Shown piece after piece: positions 29,162 through 37,444 of a stretch of 64,000 nucleotides of DNA. Every line of letters begins with the position of its first letter. Position 1 is the stretch's first letter. A program made the translations under genes and the position numbers. Origin of the DNA: Histomonas meleagridis (Eukaryota > Parabasalia > Tritrichomonadida > Dientamoebidae); the NCBI GenBank assembly GCA_020186115.1, contig WSYJ01000001.1, positions 248,001 to 312,000 of the forward strand. Direction: 5' to 3'. Under the pieces are notes generated by a model. The model was not told where the DNA came from. It searched no databases and was given only the letters and a program-made list of their open reading frames with translations.

Positions 29162-31692
29162 ATGAATGTTGTCTTCGAGTCACCATCAGCATTGCATACA
29201 TTTTCATCATCAATACTAAGCATATTTACAACTAAAAAGTATTTTTATGTTGCAACCGTTGATAATTGGCTCACTAGATATGAAATTCGATCACAAGTCA
29301 AAGCATCTTTAAATACCATGCAAAAGACCCAAATAGCCAAGAGAGGCTTAAAGAAAATAGCCGTTGTTTTTTGCAAAGAGTATTTAATCGTTGCTCTTGT
29401 TCAAAATCAATTATATATTTTACCAGAATCAAAGTTTCATGAACCATTCTACCCCACTAGCATTACCAATGTTGATGATTTCTGTGCGTGCGGAGATGAG
29501 AATTCACTTCGAGTAATATCTGGTAAAAACTTCATTCAATATTCTATCCAAAATTTCAAAGATTTTCTTCAAGTTTCTACACGTGAACTTAAGCAAAGTG
29601 TTTCCCAAATAGTTTCATCTAATGTTGAAATTCTTTTTAAAATGAAAGGAAAAAATCAACCACAAATTCTTGATATGAGAGAAGCCAAATTTTATGACAC
29701 AGGAAAAGAGTCTCCACGTTTCATTGGTGTTGCCACTGGGCCCACAGGATCCAAGACTAATCGACTTTCACAAAGACAAAAAGTATCACAATTTTATTTA
29801 GTATACAAAGATTATGTCGAATTCCTTCGAAATGGTCCATTTCAACGCCTTCAAGCCAAAAATAATGAAACCATTATTGATTTTAAGATAAATTATCCAT
29901 ATGCGATATTTATCTTTAAACATTTTATCGAGGTTAAAGCATTAGTCTGTGACAATTTAACATTAGAAATTCCGTTTGAACCACCTGCATCTAAATCAAT
30001 TTTATGTCCATTACCAAATCATTCATTTTTATATTCTAATGACAAGCAATTATTTTCAGTACAATTTGTATCACCTACAGCCCAAATCGATGAATTAACA
30101 AATCGAAAGTTATGGGAAAATGCCATTGCATTATCAGCGGCATTTCCCGACGATAAAACTTCTCAGTCAAAATTGAATGATTTATATTTGAGTTATGGCG
30201 AATCTTTATTAGTTCAAGGGAAATTCCACGAAGCGTTTGTTAACTTTAAGAACAGCAACAAGCCACCGTCATCGATTGTCAGTAACTTTTCGGTGTTGTT
30301 ACCATATGAAGTTACTGATGAGAAATCGAATTTAACCGAATGGAAAAAGAAGAGTAATACTAATTTCTCAAGTTCAATGCAACTTGACGAAAATGCTTTA
30401 GTTGAACTTAAGAACTACATTAAGGGCATCTTAGAGAAAGGTTGTGATGAAGAAACAACATTAATGATATTACAATCAGTCTTATTCAAGTGTTATGTAT
30501 ATGTCGAACCTAACTATGTCATTGAGTTCATTCGACAGAAGCCATCAATCTTCTTTGATTCCACCGAAAAGTTTTTACAACAAAAGAATTCCGATGAGAT
30601 TTTCTTGGAATTATGTCGAACGTATGGCCGAAATTCGATTGCCATTAAGTTCCTTAAAGACAAAGGCCTTGTTGAAGAACTTGTCAAATATGTTCGCATG
30701 TCACATGATTTCGAGAAACATGGGAAAGAAGTCTTTCGATTTGTCCATGACAAAGATCCTAAGTTATCACCGTTATTATTCTGTTCGAATTATTTAGATG
30801 AGTCACAAGTCTATAACATATTACGTTTTATCGAGACATCTGCCGGCTTAAAGAAATCTGAACAAAATATTATTAACATTAAGTTCTTAGACTTTTGTAT
30901 CTATGAACGAAAGATCAACAAGAACACATTAAATGTTAAATTGATCGAACTTTATATCGAAATATTATCGCCATCGATCTCACAACATTTAAGTGCATTA
31001 ACAATGAATTATATATCAATCGAACGAGAACCAGAGCCCATTAAATCATATCGAAAAGGGTTACAAAAGATACTTGAAACATGTGAACGATCAGATGCAG
31101 CAGCACAAGTTGATAAAATCAGTGATTGTTTTCTTGAAGAGAAACTCGTAGCAATGCGACGAAGCGGAATGATTAAGAATTGTCTTCAACTTGTTTCGCA
31201 AAGTATTGTCGACTTTAGTATTGCACTTGATTTTTGTGAGAAAGTTTATGAAGAAGAACAAAATCAAAAAGATGTTTTACACAATTATTTATGGAATTAA
31301 TATCACAACCGAATGTTAATGAAAATTCGAAAAAGAATATAATTCGACTTGTTAATACGAAGACGGAATTTTTAGATATTGTTTGTGTTATTCAACGAAT
31401 TCCATCGAATATTAAATTAGTTGAAATTAAAGAATTCTTGAAGAATGTCACCGTCGGAATGGTGAATCATAATCGCGAAAAAAAGATCGAAAATGCATTA
31501 ATCCAATCAACTTTATCATTTAAGAAACAACAATTAAAATATTTGAAAGGAGGCTCTGTGGAAATTACACACGACACTTTGTGCGCGACATGCAGAAAAC
31601 CAATTAAATTCTCTGTGTTTTACGTGCTGAATGATAACACAATAATACATTCTGCTTGTAAACCACCACAAACAGATTTATCAATGGATTAA
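29162..31692 (+). CDS. Vps39/Vam6-like HOPS subunit, interrupted by a one-base frameshift
   Basis: The first frame (29162-31300) gives an N-terminal CNH-like beta-propeller and then clathrin-type helical repeats: NRKLWENAIALSAAFPDDKT, YGESLLVQGKFHEAFVNFKN and SNFSVLLPYE match Vps39/TGFBRAP1. The second frame (to 31692) gives the C-terminal zinc motif CATCRKPIKFSVFYVLNDN plus IIHSAC, like the Vps39 CxxCxxxIGNSAF...VVHYFC. The two frames overlap at about 31274-31300. A run of four T (31274-31277) is five T in the duplicated fragment at 40328-40332, where the frame continues, so the break is a lost T or a sequencing error. The protein would tether late endosomes/lysosomes through Rab7 (HOPS) or act like Vps3 in CORVET. 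Its 3' end is the source of the inverted copy at 40064. Confidence 0.85.
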
Positions 31693-31699
31693 ATAAATT

Positions 31700-32137
31700 G
31701 TTGAAAATTATATTTTATTTGAAATAATGTGAAAATATAAATCATAGCGATATTTGCATGAGTTAGAAATTTGATGAAAATTATATTTTATTTGAAGAAA
31801 TGTGAAAATATAAATCATAGCGATATTTGCATGAGTTAGAAATTTGATGAAAATTATATTTTATTTGAAGAAATGTGAAAATATAAATCATAGCGACATT
31901 TGCATGAGTTTAAATTTGTTGAAAATTATATTTTATTTGAAATAATGTGAAAATATAAATCATAGCGACATTTGCATGAGTTTAAATTTGTTGAAAATTA
32001 TATTTTATTTGAAGTAATGTGAAAATATAAATCATAGCGACATTTGCATGAGTTTAAATTTGATGAAAATTATTTTATTTGAAGAAATGTGAAAATATAA
32101 ATCATAGCGACATTTGCATGAGTTAGAAATTTGATGA
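31700..32137 (+). repeat. 70-73 bp minisatellite, six units
   Basis: CATAGCGA occurs at 31743, 31816, 31889, 31961, 32033 and 32103, a period of 70-73 bp. Each unit reads roughly TTGATGAAAATTATATTTTA, then TTTGAAGAAATGTGAAAATA, then TAAATCATAGCGAYATTTGC and ATGAG. The array starts directly after the Vps39-like stop codon and ends about 170 bp before BspA gene A. The inverted copy at 39930-40065 has only two units. Confidence 0.93.
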
Positions 32138-32309
32138 GAAGGTGTGGATGAAGAACTGATATCTTTACAAAACTTAAACCAGGTTTTGTAACAAGTTACA
32201 TTAAATTTTCATGTGCCATTATTCACTTTTTGATAGTTTTCATTGTTTGACGTCAAATAATTTTCGAAAAGAGTATTGAAATTTGAATTAGTATACTTAA
32301 ACGGCAGAA

Positions 32310-34580
32310 ATGATCCCGAATGAAAGATCAACTATTCATGATATCGTTAATATATATGGAAATAATTATCTACGCGCATTTAATGGTACATTCTCCTTCT
32401 CAAAATTTTATATCAAAATCAAATTTTTATTGATAAATTATTTTTCCAAATTTGTTCATAATAAAAAAATCGATAGTATTAAATTAACTCCAATTTTTTT
32501 GATTGTTTTTTTCATATTTTCATATGAAACATTTGATTCAAATACAGGAACACTTACTATTTCTCATCCAAATGAATTTCCAACTGAAAAAGATGATAAC
32601 ATAAAAAATATTATTATTAATGGTAATGTTACTGTTATTCCAAATAATACATTTGAATTTTGGACGTCAATCACATCTGTTGAAATTGGAGATTCAGTTA
32701 TTACGATTGAAAGATATGCATTTTATTTTTGTACTTCATTGGAAACAATTTCTTTTGGAAACAATTTAAAAACAATAAATGATATTGCATTTTATAGATG
32801 TTCTTTAATAAGTGTTACATTTCCAGATTCTTTGATGTCAATTGGAAGTTCAGCATTTAGTTCAAATATTAAATTAACAACGATTATATTTGGGAATAAT
32901 ATTCAAGAAATAAATAATTTTGCATTTCAAAATTGTTATTCATTAGAAAATATTATAATTCCTAAATCAGTTATATATATTGGAAATGGTGTATTTAGTT
33001 TATGTTCTAAACTTCAATTTATTAATATTTCAGAAGAAAATGAATATTATTCTAATTATCATTATGATGGAATTATTTATAATCAAAATCATACGAATCT
33101 TAACTGTTATCCGAATGGTAATTTGAAAGAAACATTTTGCGTTCCTAAATATGTTAAAATCATTGAAACATATTCATTTTATTCATGTACAAATTTGAAA
33201 AACATTATTATTCCGGATACAGTTACAACCATTGGAAGTTATTCATTTTCTCAATGTTTATTTCCAAATATTTTGTTTCCAAATTCATTAACAACAATTG
33301 GAGATTATTCATTTTATTCATGTTTATTTACAAATATTTCATTTCCAGATTCTTTGATGTCAATTGGAAGTTCAGCATTTAGTTCAAATATTAAATTAAC
33401 AACGATTACATTTGGGAATAATATTCAAGAAATAAATGATTTTGCATTTCAAAATTGTCATTCATTAGAAAATATTATAATTCCTAAATCAGTTAGATAT
33501 ATTGGAATTGGTGCATTTAGTTTATGTTCTAAACTTCAATTTATTAATATTTCAGAAGAAAATGAATATTATTCTAATTATCATTATGATGGAATTATTT
33601 ATAATCAAAATCATACGAATCTTAACTGTTATCCGAATGGTAATTTGAAAGAAACATTTTGCGTTCCTAAATATGTTAAAATCATTGAAACATATTCATT
33701 TTATTCATGTACAAATTTGAAAAACATTATTATTCCGGATACAGTTACAACCATTGGAAGTTATTCATTTTCTCAATGTCAACAACTTCAATGTATTTAT
33801 TATTATGGATCTTCAGAACCATCAATTGGAAGCAATGCATTTTATAATATTTCAACTAAAGAAGTTATTGTAACTAATGTTTACAATGATACAAAATTTG
33901 GAAATTTAAACATATTACAAGGAAATGCGAGTGAATATTGTGAACCAATAATAACATTGACATTTTCACAAAGTAATACATTCACTAAATCAAATACATT
34001 TATAAAATCAAATACATTTACTGATTCTAATTCTGTTACAATATCGAATACATTTACATCTTCTTTCCAATCTGATATAAAATTTTCTTATTCAATAACA
34101 ATAACATTAATAAATTCATATTCAATCACAAGAACAATTACGAGACAAATTTCATATTTAAATACATATTCAATATCATTTGTTAATTCAGCATATATTT
34201 ATATTCATACGATTTTTATTTATTATAATTATACGATTATTCAATATTCAACAAATTTCATATTTTATTCTAATTTTTTTACGATATTTCAACATAAAGA
34301 AGAACAAACGAATTCGAATAATATTAATATCAATATTATTATTATTGTTGTTTGTGTTGTTATTATTATTATTATCATTATTATTATCATAATATCAATT
34401 GTTTTAATTAAACATAAACGAAAACAATTAAATATTAATGAAAATAGTAATGATGAAAACGAAAATGGACAAGAAGGGAATGTAATCAATAATTTTTCGA
34501 CAGGAATTAATATATCACATATTGACGAAGATCCATTTGCACAAGATTTCAAAGAAGATGAAAAATTTGTTAATATTTAA
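32310..34580 (+). CDS. BspA-like leucine-rich-repeat surface protein A
   Basis: This is a 756-residue predicted surface protein. An N-terminal hydrophobic stretch (LTPIFLIVFFIFSYETF, about residues 60-75) probably acts as signal or signal-anchor. LRR_5/BspA-type repeats follow with the pattern SLxxIxFPDSLxSIGSSAFSSN, to about residue 530. Within them a 522-bp segment is duplicated almost unchanged (32851 and 33373 start the same text). Next come SNTFTKSNTF-type repeats and Tyr/Phe/Asn-rich sequence. A transmembrane segment made almost only of Ile and Val (about residues 670-700) leads to KHKRK and a cytoplasmic tail ending DEDPFAQDFKEDEKFVNI. DPF-type motifs can bind the AP-2 adaptor, so endocytosis is possible. 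Such proteins are linked to host or bacterial adhesion in trichomonads. The start is shared with copy B, preceded by AAACGGCAGAA. Confidence 0.9.
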   Translation: MIPNERSTIHDIVNIYGNNYLRAFNGTFSFSKFYIKIKFLLINYFSKFVHNKKIDSIKLTPIFLIVFFIFSYETFDSNTGTLTISHPNEFPTEKDDNIKNIIINGNVTVIPNNTFEFWTSITSVEIGDSVITIERYAFYFCTSLETISFGNNLKTINDIAFYRCSLISVTFPDSLMSIGSSAFSSNIKLTTIIFGNNIQEINNFAFQNCYSLENIIIPKSVIYIGNGVFSLCSKLQFINISEENEYYSNYHYDGIIYNQNHTNLNCYPNGNLKETFCVPKYVKIIETYSFYSCTNLKNIIIPDTVTTIGSYSFSQCLFPNILFPNSLTTIGDYSFYSCLFTNISFPDSLMSIGSSAFSSNIKLTTITFGNNIQEINDFAFQNCHSLENIIIPKSVRYIGIGAFSLCSKLQFINISEENEYYSNYHYDGIIYNQNHTNLNCYPNGNLKETFCVPKYVKIIETYSFYSCTNLKNIIIPDTVTTIGSYSFSQCQQLQCIYYYGSSEPSIGSNAFYNISTKEVIVTNVYNDTKFGNLNILQGNASEYCEPIITLTFSQSNTFTKSNTFIKSNTFTDSNSVTISNTFTSSFQSDIKFSYSITITLINSYSITRTITRQISYLNTYSISFVNSAYIYIHTIFIYYNYTIIQYSTNFIFYSNFFTIFQHKEEQTNSNNININIIIIVVCVVIIIIIIIIIIISIVLIKHKRKQLNINENSNDENENGQEGNVINNFSTGINISHIDEDPFAQDFKEDEKFVNI

Positions 34581-34780
34581 AATTAGTCTATAAAAAAATT
34601 TTTATATAAAAATCAAATTCAAAATTATAATAATTCATAATTAAAATCAAACTAATAATTTATAAATTATACAAAAGTTTATTAGTTTCAATTATATATA
34701 TAAAATAACATCAAAGGCAAACTGTTAACAGTTTCAATTTGAAAAAAATTAATATGGAAAAAAAAATTGACACCGAAAGA

Positions 34781-34794
34781 GACCGTTTATTGTA
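34781..34794 (+). promoter_or_regulatory. CCGTT element upstream of the chromodomain gene
   Basis: GACCGTTTATTGTA lies 24 bp before the ATG at 34818 and is identical to 17847-17860 in the GDI upstream region. The CCGTT core recurs near many starts here, consistent with a Myb-type element overlapping the transcription start. Confidence 0.5.
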
Positions 34795-34817
34795 TAAATT
34801 AAACGTATACTATTGAA

Positions 34818-35486
34818 ATGGCTGAAACAACAGAAGAAGCATACGAAGTAGAATCTATTGTCGGCCATAGAAAACTACCTGGAGAACCTGAACAATACCT
34901 TGTGAGGTGGGTTGGGTACGAGAATCCAACATGGGAGCCAATTGGACTTCTTGATAATTGCAAAAATTTAATCAAAGAATTCTGGATTAAAAAGAAAGAA
35001 AAAGCAAAACAAGCTACTGAACAAGTGGCAACAATTAAGCCGCCAACACAACCTGATTTCAGAATGATTTTTAATCTTCCTATTGATACTTCAAAAGAGA
35101 ACATTCAAGAATTAGAATTAAACCCACTTGAACCAAAGCCACAACAAAGAGAGTTTGATGCTGATATTGAACCTACAAATTTCCATGATATGCAAGTTGA
35201 AAATGTTCTTTTAGTTAGAAGAGAGCCGAAAAAAAATGTTATGAGAAGTTGGTATAGCGGCGCTTGCGTTACTGAAGTGGACTCTGATGAAAAATTTGAG
35301 ACACCACCAAACAACTTTCGAATCACTTCCTTATGGAAAGATGAAACAGGCGAATGCTTTGGAACAATAACTAACCAAGACGAGGAAGAAGAGATTGTTG
35401 AATACGATACTTTAGCCTTCTTCTTTCCAGATTTATTAGCTGATTTCATTGAGCTTCATTACCTCATTGGCGAATCAATATCATAA
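34818..35486 (+). CDS. HP1-like protein with chromodomain and chromoshadow-like domain
   Basis: This is a 222-residue protein. The chromodomain (about residues 9-58) reads YEVESIVGHRK, then QYLVRWVGYENPTWEPI and NCKNLIKEF. It keeps the aromatic cage positions (Tyr at the start, Trp in VRWVGY, Trp/Glu in TWEP) used to bind methylated histone H3 lysine. A charged linker follows. The C-terminal part (about 150-220), with FRITSLWKDETGECFGTI and PDLLADFIELHYLI, resembles a chromoshadow domain, which dimerises HP1 proteins. Role: heterochromatin formation, inferred from the family. The gene lies between the two arms of the inverted duplication. The start codon is 24 bp after a CCGTT element. Confidence 0.85.
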   Translation: MAETTEEAYEVESIVGHRKLPGEPEQYLVRWVGYENPTWEPIGLLDNCKNLIKEFWIKKKEKAKQATEQVATIKPPTQPDFRMIFNLPIDTSKENIQELELNPLEPKPQQREFDADIEPTNFHDMQVENVLLVRREPKKNVMRSWYSGACVTEVDSDEKFETPPNNFRITSLWKDETGECFGTITNQDEEEEIVEYDTLAFFFPDLLADFIELHYLIGESIS

Positions 35487-35620
35487 GCTTTACATTTTAC
35501 GATAGCTTCATTATTAACTTTTTCATATGTTTTTGATCGTTTAGTACACAATTTTACGCTTATCGTTCTAGCCGATTTTTTTTTTGTTGTGTAAGTAAAT
35601 ATATACAAATTCTATTTTTA
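35487..35620. other. short convergent gap
   Basis: This gap separates the chromodomain gene and the transporter gene, which converge. It contains only T-rich sequence. Confidence 0.4.
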
Positions 35621-36697
35621 TTAAAACAATTCATTCCCTGTTCCTTCTTCTTCTTCAGAATCAAGAAATTGGTACTGTTCTATTTCCTCTGTTAGTGTTC
35701 TTTTTTCGACTGAAAATCCGGACAAATTAAATCCCAAGAAAGAGAAGACGACTCCAAGATAAGGAATCGATGAGTAACCAAATGTTAAAACTTCTTCTCT
35801 AAACACACTATGTCTCACAAAGAAGTTTAGCATTGTTGCGAATATAATAATTCTGGACAATTCAACAGCAGACGTATGCAGAATTAGCCAAAACTGCATA
35901 TAATGCCTTAAAGCGCTTGCTGCAACAAAAGCGGTAATCAGAATTATGGAGTTATGAGTTGGCGATATAAATATTTTTTCTTTTTTCGTGAACGATATGT
36001 ACGAATGATATAGCGATGTGATGACAATTCCCCAAACTCCGTTTTCAGCACAAAACGAAAGTGGCGAAAGACTAATTGTAGTTGATAAGGATTGTACAAT
36101 TGTCATACTAATGCAATTAAGTAGAATAGATAAAATCAGAAAGAGATAGCCAGCATGAACTGACTCGATTCCAAAAACAAAATATGGGGTAGAATAGATC
36201 GGTTCAAATGGTTCGCCAACAGGACTTGAAGAAATTGAAATATAACCAATGGTTTGGAAAATTAACCCGATAAATTCAATAAACGTAAGTTTTTGATTAA
36301 AAAAAATTAATGAAAATATGGACTGAAATATGGGAAATAAAAAAAAGAGAGTTTCCGATTTTTCAGGAGCAAGAGACATTGCAATTTTTAAGGATGCATC
36401 ACAACTAATATCAAGAAGTGTGAGAGTAGCTGAATTGATAAGTGATAAATGTTTTTTGTGACTTATCATATTTTTCTTTCTTCCAAACATACGTACAAAA
36501 AATGCAGCAAGAAGCATTGATACATATTGGAGAAATTGAGAAATTAATAGACGTGGTGGATTTAACCGAAGAAAAGTAAGGCGTGTTTCTATTATTTCTG
36601 TAGCAATGTATGAAAAAACAAATAACACGTGGCGTATTGTTATTGCTTTCTCGAAATTTTCGTTGTTTTTTGATGGTGGCCGATGTCTCGCCACCAT
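35621..36697 (-). CDS. drug/metabolite transporter (DMT) superfamily membrane protein, SLC35-like
   Basis: This is a 358-residue protein with about nine or ten hydrophobic segments and small loops, the layout of SLC35/EamA-type transporters. Recognisable features include a central pair of segments around SETLFFLFPIFQSIFSLIFFNQKLTFIEFIGLIFQTIGY, which matches the typical DMT half-repeat end (F-x-E-x-[IL]-x-x-x-Q-x-[IL]-G). The C-terminal tail is acidic and ends QYQFLDSEEEEGTGNELF, with YxxL/acidic sorting-like sequence. The substrate is unknown: sugar nucleotides or other metabolites are possible. The gene lies between the inverted arms. Confidence 0.75.
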   Translation of the reverse strand: MVARHRPPSKNNENFEKAITIRHVLFVFSYIATEIIETRLTFLRLNPPRLLISQFLQYVSMLLAAFFVRMFGRKKNMISHKKHLSLINSATLTLLDISCDASLKIAMSLAPEKSETLFFLFPIFQSIFSLIFFNQKLTFIEFIGLIFQTIGYISISSSPVGEPFEPIYSTPYFVFGIESVHAGYLFLILSILLNCISMTIVQSLSTTISLSPLSFCAENGVWGIVITSLYHSYISFTKKEKIFISPTHNSIILITAFVAASALRHYMQFWLILHTSAVELSRIIIFATMLNFFVRHSVFREEVLTFGYSSIPYLGVVFSFLGFNLSGFSVEKRTLTEEIEQYQFLDSEEEEGTGNELF

Positions 36698-36936
36698 ATT
36701 AGAATTGACTAAGTCTGTCAGATATTTATCTTTTTGTTTTGCAAAAGATTTTGTCCTAACAATATGATTATTGCTTATTTTTATGATTAAACGTAACTAT
36801 ATCTTACCAGAATAATTGTTTAAAGAATTAAAAAACAAAATTTAAATCCGTAAATGTTCGTTTATTCATCACTTAAAAAACTTGAATAAATTGTTATCAA
36901 TAACATTTTCGGTTTCAAATATTATCAAATTTTCGA

Positions 36937-37056
36937 TCACCTCCGTCGAATGAATAAAAATGCTGAAAAAGTTTTTGTTACATCTTCTTGTTGGACATCG
37001 GCATTTTCAAGAATTTTTTGGAAACTATTCAGTTGTTTTTGCCTATGTTCCAGCAT
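36937..37056 (-). CDS. possible short coding segment (39 codons), uncertain
   Basis: On the minus strand, ATG at 37056 opens 39 codons with a charged helix-like composition (QMLEHRQKQLNSFQKIL, QQEDVTKTFSAFLF) ending in RRR and a TGA. The frame continues upstream without ATG into a pyrimidine tract and TTTTTCAG, which looks like a generic 3' splice site. The conserved trichomonad 3' splice motif (ACTAACACACAG) is not present. It may be a short exon, a small gene or chance. I do not recognise the protein. Confidence 0.25.
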   Translation of the reverse strand: MLEHRQKQLNSFQKILENADVQQEDVTKTFSAFLFIRRR

Positions 37057-37129
37057 CTGTATCAAACGTTTCAAATGAATCCCTGAAAAAGACAATAAGA
37101 AAAGAAAGATACTAATGTAATTTGATTAA

Positions 37130-37440
37130 TATTTTTGTTATGATAGAACATGGACATATTATTGTTGCATAATAATTTTTCTGATTTCACTTCCACTATT
37201 TTTCTTTCTTGATCATATTGAAACAACTGTTATATTTCTTCTAGTATGCACAGCTATTTCTGGCGCAGGCGTTTTAGTTTTTGGTATCTTGAGCCCAGTA
37301 TATATTCGTATAGATTCTCTTGTTGATAAAGCAATCAGTCACCAAGTGTCATATTCATCATATGAAAGCGATATTAATGGAACAATTAATGAGCTTCCAT
37401 ATCTTGAAATTGGTTTTACAATGAGTTATAAAATACTTCG
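37130..37440 (+). pseudogene. truncated membrane-protein fragment cut by the inverted block
   Basis: One frame is open from 37130 to the boundary at 37441. It encodes two hydrophobic segments (CCIIIFLISLPLFFL and VIFLLVCTAISGAGVLVFGI) followed by SPVYIRIDSLVDKAISHQVS and a polar stretch. There is no ATG at the expected N-terminus. The layout, a membrane segment followed by a short D/K-rich helix, slightly recalls the N-terminus of CD36/LIMP-2 family proteins, but this is weak. The frame runs into the 16-bp direct repeat that borders the inverted block. It is probably a gene remnant broken before or by the insertion. Confidence 0.4.
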
Positions 37441-37444
37441 AATT

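Larger units (their letters stand above)
31039..34711 (+). repeat. left (source) arm of a large inverted, circularly permuted duplication
   Basis: This segment holds the 3' end of the Vps39-like gene, a 72-bp minisatellite, BspA gene A and its 3' flank. All parts recur on the minus strand within 37441-40710, but permuted: there, sequence matching 34569-34711 is joined to sequence matching 31039 onward. The join shares CAT (34709-34711 and 31039-31041). The intact Vps39-like gene continues leftward only at this site, so this arm is the older one. Confidence 0.85.

Noticed and set aside
34289-34552. Minus-strand frames opposite the BspA tails (also at 37473, 56200 and 55863)
   Set aside because: They are shadows of the ATT/ATC-rich or repeat-rich coding strand and follow its periodicity.
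37130-37440. Assignment of the truncated fragment to the CD36/LIMP-2 family
   Set aside because: Only a membrane segment and a short charged helix are visible, which is too little for a family call.
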